The notes under the pieces were generated by a model that did not search any database, was not told where the DNA came from, and saw only the letters and a program-made list of their open reading frames with translations. DNA of 64,000 bases. It comes from Rhabdaerophilum sp. SD176 (GTDB lineage Bacteria > Pseudomonadota > Alphaproteobacteria > Rhizobiales > Beijerinckiaceae). Positions 16,914 to 26,044 of the stretch are shown one piece after another. Position numbers and translations under genes: made by a program. The first letter of the stretch is position 1, and every line of letters begins with the position of its first letter. Location: assembly GCF_030143245.1 (NCBI RefSeq), contig NZ_JARJNS010000006.1, forward strand, positions 310,001-374,000. Direction: 5' to 3'.

Positions 16914-17732
16914 TTATGGTTCCAGGCTCCCGGCCTTGCGGAAGGGCTGGAGCAGCATCTGATCGATGCGCAGGTCCCTGCGGGACCGGAACCGGTCAAT
17001 GCCGATCGCCATTCGCTCATGGCCCCCGGCCGGATCGGCCCTGTAGGTCCCCAGCAGCCGGTCCCACCAGGAAAGGCTGAAGCCGAAATTGCTGTTGGTC
17101 TCGGACGGGATCACCGAGTGATGGATGCGGTGCATGTCGGGCGTGACAACAATCTTGCGCAACAGACGGTCGGCCCCCAGCGGCAGCCGGATATTCGAAT
17201 GATTGAACATCGAGGTCGCATTCAGCAGGATCTCGAAGATCAGGACCGCAACGGCGGGCGGGCCAAGGACAGCGACAATGCCGAGTTTGATGGCCATTGA
17301 GAGCAGGATCTCGATCGGATGGAACCGCAATCCTGTCGTGACATCGAAGTCAAGGTCGGCGTGATGCATCCTGTGCAGCCGCCACAGGGCCGGAACAGCA
17401 TGGAACACGACATGCTGAAGGTAGATCGAGAAGTCGAGGACCAGGATCGCGAGGATGATGGCCAGCCATTCAGGGAGAGGAATCAGGTTGAGCAGCCCCC
17501 AACCGCGTTGATCCCACAGCACGGCGAGGCCAACCGCAGCAATCGGGAACGTCATTCGCACCAGAAGCGTGTCGATCACAACGATCGCGAGGTTGTTTGA
17601 CCAGCGGAGCAGCCGCGGGATCTCGAGGCGCCTGCAAGGCGCCGCCATTTCCCAAATCGCCATCCCCAGCAGGATGGCGAGAAAGAATGCCAGCCGTATG
17701 GCGGGTTCGTGGGCCAGGAGGAGTTCACTCAT
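16914..17732 (-). CDS. Sterol desaturase / fatty acid hydroxylase family membrane protein
   Basis: A 272-residue di-iron membrane enzyme. Four or so helices surround the family's histidine boxes: LQHVVFHAVP, LWRLHRMHHADL, SMFNHSNIRLP and MHRIHHSV, followed by SNFGFSLSWWDRLLGTY. Members hydroxylate or desaturate lipids or small alcohols, and the substrate cannot be read from sequence. I prefer the ATG at 17732 (MSELLLAHEPAIRL), which matches how relatives begin, over the one at 17750. It stands alone between the ptx operon and the next Pho-controlled operon and has no evident link to phosphorus use. Confidence 0.85.
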   Translation of the reverse strand: MSELLLAHEPAIRLAFFLAILLGMAIWEMAAPCRRLEIPRLLRWSNNLAIVVIDTLLVRMTFPIAAVGLAVLWDQRGWGLLNLIPLPEWLAIILAILVLDFSIYLQHVVFHAVPALWRLHRMHHADLDFDVTTGLRFHPIEILLSMAIKLGIVAVLGPPAVAVLIFEILLNATSMFNHSNIRLPLGADRLLRKIVVTPDMHRIHHSVIPSETNSNFGFSLSWWDRLLGTYRADPAGGHERMAIGIDRFRSRRDLRIDQMLLQPFRKAGSLEP

Positions 17733-17750
17733 GGTTTTGCTCGGCGGCAT

Positions 17751-18104
17751 GCCGCGGCCGACTCCGTTTCCACATCGGTTTTTTCGCGGAGTTGGGTTGT
17801 TGGTCCCGTCTTCGATCCGCGATCAGAGCAAGCCCGACGCTCGGAGTCGAGTCGTGAATGCCGATTCATTGCAACAACGGCTTTGCTGTACGGCGCGCCG
17901 GAAAGCCGCATCTCCGTATACGGCGGATCAAAACGACTGCCCAATCACGGGCATTTCAGTATTTCAAATCGTAGGCATCGAAGTGATTGGGTCACGATCT
18001 TCTGACCGAAGAGGTTCCTGGCGCAGGGGGCACAGCAGACAGCACCAGAAACCTTGCAAGGATCGATGAGATCATCGGGCAACAGATCATCCATTTTGCC
18101 AGCT
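17751..18104. other. Intergenic stretch without a recognised gene
   Basis: Several short frames exist, but none has a ribosome site or recognisable domain. A minus-strand frame at 17729-17944 gives PPYTEMRLSGAPYSKAVVAM, which may be a fragment of an eroded gene. Confidence 0.3.
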
Positions 18105-18122
18105 TCGTCACAGGGCTGTCAG
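18105..18122 (+). promoter_or_regulatory. Pho box upstream of the first ABC operon
   Basis: TCGTCAC-AGGG-CTGTCAG shows two 7-base direct repeats with the 11-base period of PhoB sites (consensus CTGTCAT-N4-CTGTCAT; 5 of 7 and 6 of 7 match). A weak -10 (TACCAAT) follows about 10 bases later. It lies about 110 bases before the GTG start at 18231. Confidence 0.6.
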
Positions 18123-18230
18123 CGGGGCAGCTTACCAATACTTAATGTGAGGGCGTGGTTGATCCTCCCTGCAGCCAAGGGCCGCAGGATGTTCCGAGAT
18201 CGTCGCTTTTGTATCGAAAAGGAGATCATA

Positions 18231-19865
18231 GTGGTCAATCTGTCACGCCGTACAGCTCTTGGCGCAGGGGCTTCACTTCTGGGCATTACTGCCATTCCGC
18301 GTTTTGCGATTGGCCAGGCGGATAACCGGCCAACGATCACGGTCGCGGTACAGAAGGTTGTGAACTCCAACACACTTGATGTGCTGCGCGAACAATCCAA
18401 CGTGGGAGAGCGCGTTTTCTTCACGTCACTTTGGGAGCCGCTGATCTCCAAGGAATGGCTTGGGAATCTGTCCCCTCGTCCCGGCCTTGCGACAGAGTGG
18501 AAGCGCATCGACGACCAGACGGTTGAGCTGAAGCTGCGCCAGGGGGTGAAGTTTCACAACGGCGAAGAAATGACGGCGGAAGATGTTGTTTTCACGTTCT
18601 CGCGCGAACGTATGTTCGGCAACAGCGAGGCCAAGAACCGGACAACGCTCAAGGCTTTCGAGAAAATCCCGACGCCCCGCCCCGGCAAGGAACTGCCCCC
18701 CGAGATCATTGCGGTGGCGCGCCGGGCCTGGCCCGATCTGCTTCGCGTTGAAGCCGTCGACAAGTACACTGTCCGCTTTTTCAATGCGACACCGGACGTA
18801 ACCCTTGAGGGGCGCCTTGCGCGCTATGGCTCGGACATCATGAGCCGGAAGGGTTGGGAAGATGCCGCTTCCTACCTCGATTGGGCACGCAAGCCGATCA
18901 CGACCGGCCCGTACAAGGTTGTGGAGTTCCGCCCAGACAATATGCTCGTCTTGGAAGCCCATGACGAATATTGGGGTGGGCGCCCTCCCATCAAGCGCAT
19001 TCGTTTTATCGAAGTGCCGGAAGTTCCGAGCCGGATCGCCGGTCTTCTTTCCGGCCAATACCAGTTTGCCTGCGATATTCCGCCGGACCAGATCAGCCAG
19101 ATCGAGAAGAATGCAGCTTTTGAAGTGCAGGGCGGCACGATCCTCAATCATCGCCTGATCACGTTTGATAAGAACCACGCGCAACTCCAGAACCCGCTTG
19201 TGCGCCGCGCTTTCACCCATGCGATTGATCGCCAGGCTATCGTCGACAGCCTGTGGGCCGGGCGCACCAAGGTACCGGCCGGCCTGCAGTGGGAATACTA
19301 TGGCGATATGTTTCACGCTGATTGGCGCGTCCCGGAATACAACCCGAAACTGGCCCAGGATCTGTTGAAACAGGCTGGGTACAAGGGCGACCCGATCCCG
19401 TATCGCCTGCTCAACAATTACTACACAAATCAGAACGCGACTGCGCAGATCCTCATTGAGATGTGGCGCACGGTTGGCCTGAACGTTGAGATCAACTCGA
19501 AGGAAAACTGGACCCAGATCATGGAAAGGGGCAGCCAGCGCGCTGTGCGGGACTGGTCGAATTCGGCACCGTTCTCTGATCCTGTCTCCTCGATTGTCAA
19601 TCAGCATGGTCCCAACGGCCAGCAACAACAGATCGGCGAATGGACCAACGCCGAGATGAACCAGCTCTGTGAAGTGCTCGAGACGTCGACCGACCGGGCG
19701 AAGCGGCGGCTCGCGTTTCGTCGAATGCTGGAAATCTGCGAGCGCGAAGACCCTGCCTATACCGTCCTGCACCAGAATGCGACGTTCACGGCCAAGCCAA
19801 AATCCCTGAAATGGCAGGCTTCGCCAGCCTTCGCGATGGACTTCCGGCCTGGCAACTATGTCTGA
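18231..19865 (+). CDS. Peptide-type ABC transporter substrate-binding protein (SBP_bac_5)
   Basis: A 544-residue periplasmic binding protein. I start it at the GTG at 18231, because AAAAGGAG sits 6 bases before it and a twin-arginine signal then follows (LSRRTALGAGASLLGITA). Longer in-frame starts upstream would put the signal mid-protein. Family features are GLATEWKRIDDQTVELKLRQ, GVKFHNGEEMTAEDVVFTF and YWGGRPPIKRI. It is a clear paralogue of the binding protein at 26045-27604: both have EVPE..., RIAGL.SG and PPDQ in the same order. The Pho box upstream and phosphodiesterase downstream suggest a phosphorus-containing ligand, not a simple peptide. Confidence 0.88.
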   Translation: MVNLSRRTALGAGASLLGITAIPRFAIGQADNRPTITVAVQKVVNSNTLDVLREQSNVGERVFFTSLWEPLISKEWLGNLSPRPGLATEWKRIDDQTVELKLRQGVKFHNGEEMTAEDVVFTFSRERMFGNSEAKNRTTLKAFEKIPTPRPGKELPPEIIAVARRAWPDLLRVEAVDKYTVRFFNATPDVTLEGRLARYGSDIMSRKGWEDAASYLDWARKPITTGPYKVVEFRPDNMLVLEAHDEYWGGRPPIKRIRFIEVPEVPSRIAGLLSGQYQFACDIPPDQISQIEKNAAFEVQGGTILNHRLITFDKNHAQLQNPLVRRAFTHAIDRQAIVDSLWAGRTKVPAGLQWEYYGDMFHADWRVPEYNPKLAQDLLKQAGYKGDPIPYRLLNNYYTNQNATAQILIEMWRTVGLNVEINSKENWTQIMERGSQRAVRDWSNSAPFSDPVSSIVNQHGPNGQQQQIGEWTNAEMNQLCEVLETSTDRAKRRLAFRRMLEICEREDPAYTVLHQNATFTAKPKSLKWQASPAFAMDFRPGNYV

Positions 19866-20859
19866 TCGTGAGAGCCATTTTGTCGCGCTGGACGAGCTGA
19901 CCGTCAGCTTCGATGGCGTGCGCGTATTGCATGGCATCAACCTGACGGTTTCGCGCGGCGAAGCCGTTGGTCTGGTTGGCGAGTCCGGTTCGGGGAAGTC
20001 CGTCACTTGGTTGGCGGCGCTCGGACTCTTGCCTGGAAAGGCGCGAATTGGCGGTTCCGCAACGCTCGAGGGGGTGGAATTGATCGGGGCCCCGCCCTCC
20101 ACGCTCGATCGTGTGCGGGGAGGGCGAATCGCCATGATCAGCCAGGATCCAGCAAGCGCGCTCAATCCGGTGATCTCGATCGGCAAACAGATTGGCGAAA
20201 CTCTTGCACTGCATCGCGGTCTTTCTGGGATCGCTGGCAGGGCAGAGACACTCCGACTTCTTGATCTCGTTGGTATTCCCGATGCCGCCCGTCGTATTCA
20301 CGCCTATCCGCATGAGTTTTCCGGCGGACAGAACCAGCGCGTCATGATTGCTATGGCGTTGGCCGGGCAGCCTGATCTGCTTGTTGCAGATGAACCGACG
20401 ACCGCATTGGATGTGACGATCCAGGCGCAGATCCTTGATCTGATCCAGACCATCCGCCGCGAGCTGGGCATGGCGCTGGTTCTGATCAGCCATGACCTCG
20501 GCGTGATCGCCGAAACATGTGATCGCGTAGCCGTGATGTATGCCGGACGCATTGTCGAGGAAGGAACGACCGGGGCCCTGTTTGATGACCCCCGCCACCC
20601 TTATGCTCAGGGATTGCTGGGATCGCTGCCGCCGCTGTCCGGGCCTCGCCGTCGCCTCGTGTCCATTCCAGGTGTCGTCCCTGATCCGAGACTTCTTCCA
20701 GCCGGTTGTGCCTTTGCACCGCGATGCCCGAAACGGGTGTCAACATGCGATTCAGCCATTCCCACGCTAGGGGTCTCACATCCGGGGCATCGTGTGGCTT
20801 GTTTTGCTGAAGAAGCCGTCGTTCAGGAACAGGCTCGATCGCACGGGTATGCAGCATGA
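19858..20859 (+). CDS. ABC transporter ATP-binding protein (DppD type)
   Basis: A 333-residue cytoplasmic ATPase. Walker A is GESGSGKSVTWLAAL, the signature FSGGQNQRVMIAMAL, Walker B PDLLVADEPTTALDVT, and the switch His is in LISHDLGVIAE. A C-terminal oligopeptide-transporter extension (HPYAQGLLGSLP, PRLLPAGCAFAPRCPKR) follows. The Cys residues of this tail resemble the iron-sulfur-binding region of DppD-like ATPases. It overlaps the preceding gene by 8 bases and the next by 4. With the DppF-type ATPase it would energise this importer, and possibly also the second set at 26-29.5 kb, which lacks ATPases. Confidence 0.9.
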   Translation: MSDRESHFVALDELTVSFDGVRVLHGINLTVSRGEAVGLVGESGSGKSVTWLAALGLLPGKARIGGSATLEGVELIGAPPSTLDRVRGGRIAMISQDPASALNPVISIGKQIGETLALHRGLSGIAGRAETLRLLDLVGIPDAARRIHAYPHEFSGGQNQRVMIAMALAGQPDLLVADEPTTALDVTIQAQILDLIQTIRRELGMALVLISHDLGVIAETCDRVAVMYAGRIVEEGTTGALFDDPRHPYAQGLLGSLPPLSGPRRRLVSIPGVVPDPRLLPAGCAFAPRCPKRVSTCDSAIPTLGVSHPGHRVACFAEEAVVQEQARSHGYAA

Positions 20860-21863
20860 CGTCGGCAAACGCTGAACCGCTGCTGTTGGCCCGCAATCTC
20901 CGGCGGGTCTATCAATCTCGTCGAGGCATGTTCGGCGCGCCGAGCCTCGTTCGGGCTGTCGATGATGTCAGTTTTGATATCCTGCCGGGAGAAACCCTTG
21001 GCATTGTAGGCGAATCCGGCTCGGGCAAGTCAACGATGGGGCGTCTTGCCCTGGGGCTCGAAACCCCCGACCGCGGCTCCGTTCGCTTCCGTGGCAGCCC
21101 GATGCCGATGCCATCCACGGCTGAATGGCGAACCCTGCGACAGCGCATGCAGATGATCTACCAGGATCCGCTGGGTGCACTTGACCGTCGTCTCCCGGTG
21201 CTCACGCAGATCCGCGAACCGCTGGATATTCACCATCCACGGGAGCATCACGGCAATCAGGTCAAGGCGGCAGAGATGCTGGCGCGGGTCGGACTTTCGC
21301 GCGAACAGGGCGCGCGCTACCCGCATGAATTGTCCGGCGGGCAGCGCCAGCGCGTCGTTCTTGCGCGGGCCCTGATGACTGGCCCCGATTTTCTCGTATG
21401 TGACGAGCCGGTTTCAGCGCTCGACGTGTCCATCCAGGCGCAGGTGGTCAATCTACTGATCGACCTGCAGACCGAACTGGGTCTCGCGATGATGTTCATC
21501 AGCCATGATCTTCGGGTGGTTCGACAGATTTCGAAGCGTGTGGCGGTGATGTATCTCGGAGGCTTTGTCGAGGAGGGAGATGCGGATGATCTGTTCGCAT
21601 CGCCGCTCCATCCCTACACAAAGGCCCTTGTCTCTGCCGCGCCGCAAGCCCGCTCGACCAACCGCCATGAACGTATCGTCCTGACCGGGGAGCCGCCCAA
21701 CCCGGCGAACCGGCCGACAGGCTGCGCGTTTCATCCCCGATGCGGAGCCGCGATGCCCCGGTGCAAGGAGGAGGCCCCGGCGCTCGTTCCTGTGGGCAGG
21801 GAACGCCGCGTTGCCTGCCATCTCTACCCTGCCGCGACCTCTGACCAGACGCGAGCCGCCTGA
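20856..21863 (+). CDS. ABC transporter ATP-binding protein (DppF type)
   Basis: A 335-residue cytoplasmic ATPase. Walker A is GESGSGKSTMGRLAL, the signature LSGGQRQRVVLARAL, Walker B PDFLVCDEPVSALDVS, and the switch is FISHDLRVVRQ. A C-terminal extension with HPYTKALVSAAP and GCAFHPRCGAAMPRC follows. The insertion LGALDRRLPVLTQIREPLDI is characteristic of the DppF/OppF partner subunit. ATGA overlaps link it to the gene on each side, and it pairs with the DppD-type subunit as a heterodimer. Confidence 0.9.
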   Translation: MTSANAEPLLLARNLRRVYQSRRGMFGAPSLVRAVDDVSFDILPGETLGIVGESGSGKSTMGRLALGLETPDRGSVRFRGSPMPMPSTAEWRTLRQRMQMIYQDPLGALDRRLPVLTQIREPLDIHHPREHHGNQVKAAEMLARVGLSREQGARYPHELSGGQRQRVVLARALMTGPDFLVCDEPVSALDVSIQAQVVNLLIDLQTELGLAMMFISHDLRVVRQISKRVAVMYLGGFVEEGDADDLFASPLHPYTKALVSAAPQARSTNRHERIVLTGEPPNPANRPTGCAFHPRCGAAMPRCKEEAPALVPVGRERRVACHLYPAATSDQTRAA

Positions 21864-22810
21864 TGGGGCGCTTCATCATTCTCCGCGTTGGCCGGGCGCT
21901 GATCACGATCGCCCTTGTCGTGACATTTGCCTTCATCGTGCTGCGGCTTTCCGGAGATCCAGCCCAGATCATCCTCGGGCCGGAAGCACCGCCCGAAGTG
22001 CTCGCCGCCTTTCGTCGAGCCTGGGGCCTCGATGATCCGATATGGCTCCAGTATCTTCACTATTTCGGGGCGATTGCCCAGGGCGAACTGGGCCGGTCCA
22101 TGCGCGATGGCCGGTCGGCGATCGAGATTGTCGCCGAACGCATCCCGATCACCCTGGCGCTGACGGTCCCTGCCCTGGTCCTCAAGCTCGGCATCGGCAT
22201 TCCGGCCGGGGTCTATGCCGCCCTGCACCGTGGCAGCCTCACAGACCGCATTGTAATGATCGTTTCGGTTGCCGGATTCACGATCCCAAGCTTTGTTCTT
22301 GGCCTGACACTGGTGCTGGTCTTCGCAGTTCAGCTCGGCTGGCTCCCCTCGGGTGGGCAGGACAGCTGGCGCCATGCAATTCTTCCGATCCTGACGCTGG
22401 GGATCGGCGGTGCCGCGATCCTTGCCCGCTTCACACGATCCGCCATGCTCGAGGTGCTCGGCCAACCCTTCATCCGGGCCGCCAGCGCAAAGGGTGTACC
22501 CTGGCAGGATGTGATCACGCGCCATGCCTTGCCGAACGCGGCAATTCCGACGGTGACGATCATTGGTTTCATGGTTGGCACCCTGATCGCGGGGGCGGTG
22601 GTTGTCGAAAGCGTGTTTTCGTGGCCCGGAGTCGGGCGCCTGCTTGTCGTGGCCGTGGCCAACCGTGACCTTGCGGTCGTGCAGTGCATTCTGCTCCTGG
22701 TTGCGGCAACGATGGTGATCTCAAACCTGATCGTTGACTTCCTCTACGGCTTTCTGGACCCGCGACTGCGTAGTGCGAAGGGTCAAAAGGCAGCGGGAGG
22801 GCAGCCATGA
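21863..22810 (+). CDS. ABC transporter permease (DppB type)
   Basis: A 315-residue inner-membrane permease with about six helices. The N-terminal RLSGDPAQIILGPEAPPEVL and the EAA-loop region IRAASAKGVPWQDVITRHAL are diagnostic of DppB/OppB subunits. The C-terminal VESVFSWPGVGRLLVVAVANRD is also typical. One base is shared with the preceding ATPase gene, and 4 bases with the next permease. It is a paralogue of the permease at 28541-29479, which has the matching RLSGDPTDILLPED start. Confidence 0.9.
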   Translation: MGRFIILRVGRALITIALVVTFAFIVLRLSGDPAQIILGPEAPPEVLAAFRRAWGLDDPIWLQYLHYFGAIAQGELGRSMRDGRSAIEIVAERIPITLALTVPALVLKLGIGIPAGVYAALHRGSLTDRIVMIVSVAGFTIPSFVLGLTLVLVFAVQLGWLPSGGQDSWRHAILPILTLGIGGAAILARFTRSAMLEVLGQPFIRAASAKGVPWQDVITRHALPNAAIPTVTIIGFMVGTLIAGAVVVESVFSWPGVGRLLVVAVANRDLAVVQCILLLVAATMVISNLIVDFLYGFLDPRLRSAKGQKAAGGQP

Positions 22811-23679
22811 CCGATCATGCCCTGGCATCGGCAAAGCCGGCGCCCAAATCCTTGGATCACACACGATCGCGATCGGTTCCGATCGCCGTTTATCTTGCCC
22901 TGGCATGGCTGATCGGGATGGTTGTCATTGCCCTGCTTGCCGATGTCCTTTCGCCCTATCGCTTCACTGCGCCTGACTTGCGCAATCGCCTTTCACCGCC
23001 GGGCAATCCGTTGCATTGGCTCGGCACCGATGAGCTGGGCCGTGATGTGATGTCGCGGCTTTTTGTGTCGATCCGGATTTCCCTGTTGATCGCCTTCGGC
23101 GCGGCCCTGATTTCTGCCTTTTTGGGCACCGTCCTTGGGTTCGTGGCCGCGTATTTTCGTGGTGTTGCTGAACAACTCGTCCTGATGCTGGCCGATTTTC
23201 AAGCCAGCATGCCGTTTCTGATCCTCGCATTGTCGGTTCTTGCCTTCTTTGGCAATTCCCTGCCGCTTCTGATCGGGCTGATGGGACTGTTCGGCTGGGA
23301 ACGCTATGCGCGCATTGCGCGTGGCCTGGCCATTTCGGCCAGCGCGCAAGGATACGCATCGGCGATCCATCAGTTAGGTGCTCGGCCCGTCCGGGTCTAT
23401 CTTCGGCACATTCTTCCAAACATCGCGTCGACGCTGATCGTGATGATGACACTGGTTTTCCCGGAGGTCATCCTGCTGGAAAGCTCGCTTTCATTCCTTG
23501 GCCTTGGGGTACAGCCCCCGATGACCAGCCTTGGCAACATGGTGGGTTTTGGCCGCGAATACATCACCCGGGCTCCCTGGATCATGCTTGCACCAGCGGT
23601 GACCATCATCCTGACAACCCTTGCCGTTTCGGTTCTGGGCGACTGGCTGCGCGACCGGCTCGATCCCACCTTGAGGTAG
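22807..23679 (+). CDS. ABC transporter permease (DppC type)
   Basis: A 290-residue permease with the N-terminal OppC-like segment (RLSPPGNPLHWLGTDELGRD) and about six helices. The EAA loop reads SAIHQLGARPVRVYLRHILP and the C-terminal motif ESSLSFLGLGVQPPMTSLGN, ending GDWLRDRLDPTLR. It forms the heterodimeric channel with the DppB-type subunit. The phosphodiesterase gene starts only 3 bases after its stop, so the enzyme is tightly coupled to the importer. Confidence 0.9.
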   Translation: MTDHALASAKPAPKSLDHTRSRSVPIAVYLALAWLIGMVVIALLADVLSPYRFTAPDLRNRLSPPGNPLHWLGTDELGRDVMSRLFVSIRISLLIAFGAALISAFLGTVLGFVAAYFRGVAEQLVLMLADFQASMPFLILALSVLAFFGNSLPLLIGLMGLFGWERYARIARGLAISASAQGYASAIHQLGARPVRVYLRHILPNIASTLIVMMTLVFPEVILLESSLSFLGLGVQPPMTSLGNMVGFGREYITRAPWIMLAPAVTIILTTLAVSVLGDWLRDRLDPTLR

Positions 23680-23682
23680 ACC

Positions 23683-25146
23683 ATGCAAGAAACATCGAAG
23701 ATCGTCGTTGTCGTGTTTGACGGATTGCGGCCGGATATGGTCACGCCGATCCTCATGCCCAATCTGCACGCCTATTCCGTGGCAAATTCCTGGTTCCGGG
23801 AAGCCCGGTCTGTATTCCCTTCCATGACGCGCGTCGCAACCAGTTCGATGGCAACGGGAGCGATGCCGGTCATCCATGGCATTGTCGGCAACGCCTTCTA
23901 CTATCCGGAGGTAAGCCGCGATTTCGTGCTGGACGTCTCGCTTGCCAGCGATATCGCGCTCGCTGAAGCCACGCTCAATGGGCGCTTCATCACGGCAACA
24001 ACCTTCGGGGATGTCCTGGCTGCGCACGGCAGGAACCTCGCGGTCGTGCATTCCGGTTCGCCGGGATCGACCTACGCCATCAATCCGGGTGCGGCGATCA
24101 ACAACCACTGGACGTTTTCGGTATTGGGGGAGGCCCATACGAAGACGCCACATGCCGTCCGGGAAATGGTGGCCCGCTTTGGCCCCTTGCCGCCACGCAA
24201 TCTGCCGCGGTTCGAGGAAATCGATTATGCAACCCGTGTCTTGACGGAGCATGTTCTGCCGGACATCAACCCCGATGTCGCGCTGATCTGGTTCAACGAG
24301 CCTGACACGTCCTTCCACTACAAGTTTCTGGGTTCTGAAGAGACGCTGGCCGTACTAGCCCATGTCGATGCAGCCTTCCAGCGCATTCTTGACACCATTG
24401 CCGCCCGCTCGGACGCACAGGACATTGCCCTGATCATCGCCTCGGATCATGGGCAGATCTCGAGTTCAGGCCAGGTTGACATTACCGAACTCCTCACCGG
24501 AGCCGGTCACCCGGCGGCGAAAGCATCCGCGCGGGCTCTTGATGGAGCAGCCCTGGCGGTCACCGGGGGCAACATGGGCGAGATCCGCGTTCTCGATGGT
24601 GATCTTGATCGCCGCGATGCCGTGGCCCGCTGGCTGATGGCGCAGGAATTCACCGGGATGGTCTTCACACCATCCGATGATCCCATTCTGGGCAGTGTCC
24701 CGGGAACCTTCTCGACGCGGTTGGTCGAGCTTCACCATCCGCGCTCGCCGGAGCTTGTTTATGTCCTGCGCTCCGACACCAGCAGGGACGCCCATGGCTT
24801 GCCCGGGCTCGGATTGATCACGGGGAGCGTGCCGGTCGGTGGCGGCATGCATGGTGGCCTCAACCGGCACGAATTGAATACGTTGCTTGTTCTCGGCGGT
24901 TCAGCAGCGAATGGCAGCGCGATCACGGATGTTCCTGCCGGGATCATCGATATCGGGCCGACCATCCTCGATCTGCTCGGCCTTCCGCAGCCCGTCAGCA
25001 TGCAGGGCCACACGCTGCGGAGTGCAGCGGACCACGCCGTCGAACGGCACGCGTTCACGGCTTCAACCGGCGGCTTTGTACAAAGCCTCGCCATCGCAAG
25101 TCGGGGCGGGGCGACCTTTCTTGTGCATGGCGAGCGTCAGGGCTGA
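23683..25146 (+). CDS. Cytoplasmic alkaline-phosphatase-superfamily phosphodiesterase
   Basis: A 487-residue enzyme of the nucleotide pyrophosphatase/phosphodiesterase branch. It starts straight into the fold (KIVVVVFDGLRPDMV) with the first metal Asp and no signal peptide, so it acts in the cytoplasm. The catalytic Thr is in FPSMTRVATSSMATG. Further metal ligands appear in FNEPDTSFHYKFLG, IIASDHGQISSSG and GGGMHGGLNRHE. Being the last gene of a Pho-box operon, it probably hydrolyses the imported compound (a phosphodiester or phosphonate ester) to free phosphorus. Phosphonoacetate-hydrolase-like activity is an alternative. Confidence 0.85.
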   Translation: MQETSKIVVVVFDGLRPDMVTPILMPNLHAYSVANSWFREARSVFPSMTRVATSSMATGAMPVIHGIVGNAFYYPEVSRDFVLDVSLASDIALAEATLNGRFITATTFGDVLAAHGRNLAVVHSGSPGSTYAINPGAAINNHWTFSVLGEAHTKTPHAVREMVARFGPLPPRNLPRFEEIDYATRVLTEHVLPDINPDVALIWFNEPDTSFHYKFLGSEETLAVLAHVDAAFQRILDTIAARSDAQDIALIIASDHGQISSSGQVDITELLTGAGHPAAKASARALDGAALAVTGGNMGEIRVLDGDLDRRDAVARWLMAQEFTGMVFTPSDDPILGSVPGTFSTRLVELHHPRSPELVYVLRSDTSRDAHGLPGLGLITGSVPVGGGMHGGLNRHELNTLLVLGGSAANGSAITDVPAGIIDIGPTILDLLGLPQPVSMQGHTLRSAADHAVERHAFTASTGGFVQSLAIASRGGATFLVHGERQG

Positions 25147-25164
25147 CACCGCCATCGGTCATGA

Positions 25165-26031
25165 CTAGGCATTCCGGACCAGAGGACGTGGCGGCATGTT
25201 CGTTGTTGTGCCGCCAATTTCGGTCCAGCGCGTCGTATCCAGCCCGATCATGAGCCTCGGCTCAACCAGTTCATGGCGGATCCTGCTGCCCTCAAGATGC
25301 CAGACTAGATAGCCCGGCCGCGTCCACCGCCGCCATTGCATCCACTGGTGTTTCGGATTGACCATGGCCGTCGTCGGTGCCCAGACGATTTGCATCCCCT
25401 GGTATCGCAGCGTGCGATAGACGTGCAGGTGGCCACAGGTCATGACCTTTACGCCTCCGTCCCGGCAACGAGACAGCAATTCACCGCGCACGCCGAACGG
25501 AATGGCGGATGTCGTGAAGACCGGGTCTTCGGCATCGCGGTAGAAAGGCGGCATATGCATGAATACCATGGCCGGGCGGGTCCCCCGCGAAGCGAGTACT
25601 CCCACAAGGAATTCGTTTTGCTCGTCTTCTTCTGGTCTGCCGGAACCCATCAACGCTGTATCGAGACCGATCAGGCGCCAGGCACCGATATCCTCGTGCC
25701 ACCAAAGCGGACCAACATGATCACGCCACGCCTTGATGCGCGCGTCATTCAGGGGCTGGTCGAGGCGGGAATGGCCCGGGGCCTCACCGACATCATGGTT
25801 GCCCGCGAGGACGCGGAGCGGCGCTTGCAGCCGGCGGAGCTGGGACGCCGCAAACACCAGGTCATCCGGGCGGGCAGGCCCGTTGAAGGAAATATCCCCC
25901 GTATGGACAATGAGATCAGGCTTCAGCCTGGCCATTTCCTCTTCGAATACACGGTAGTTATCGATGAAGTAGGCGTGGGTTTCGGACAGATGGGTGTCCG
26001 AAACCTGCACGATCGTGATCGAACGCGTCAT
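25165..26031 (-). CDS. Calcineurin-like metallophosphoesterase
   Basis: A 288-residue cytoplasmic enzyme with the complete metal-site set in order: QVSDTHLSETHAYF, VHTGDISFNG, AGNHDVGEAPGHS, VFMHMPPFY and TCGHLHVYR. It resembles class III cyclic-nucleotide or glycerophosphodiester phosphodiesterases. I start it at the ATG at 26031 (MTRSITIVQVSD), 13 bases after the stop of the binding-protein gene, since the upstream TTG overlaps that gene. It closes the second importer operon, mirroring the phosphodiesterase that closes the first. The two operons converge with 18 bases between stops. Confidence 0.85.
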   Translation of the reverse strand: MTRSITIVQVSDTHLSETHAYFIDNYRVFEEEMARLKPDLIVHTGDISFNGPARPDDLVFAASQLRRLQAPLRVLAGNHDVGEAPGHSRLDQPLNDARIKAWRDHVGPLWWHEDIGAWRLIGLDTALMGSGRPEEDEQNEFLVGVLASRGTRPAMVFMHMPPFYRDAEDPVFTTSAIPFGVRGELLSRCRDGGVKVMTCGHLHVYRTLRYQGMQIVWAPTTAMVNPKHQWMQWRRWTRPGYLVWHLEGSRIRHELVEPRLMIGLDTTRWTEIGGTTTNMPPRPLVRNA

Positions 26032-26044
26032 GGACTGTCCCGTA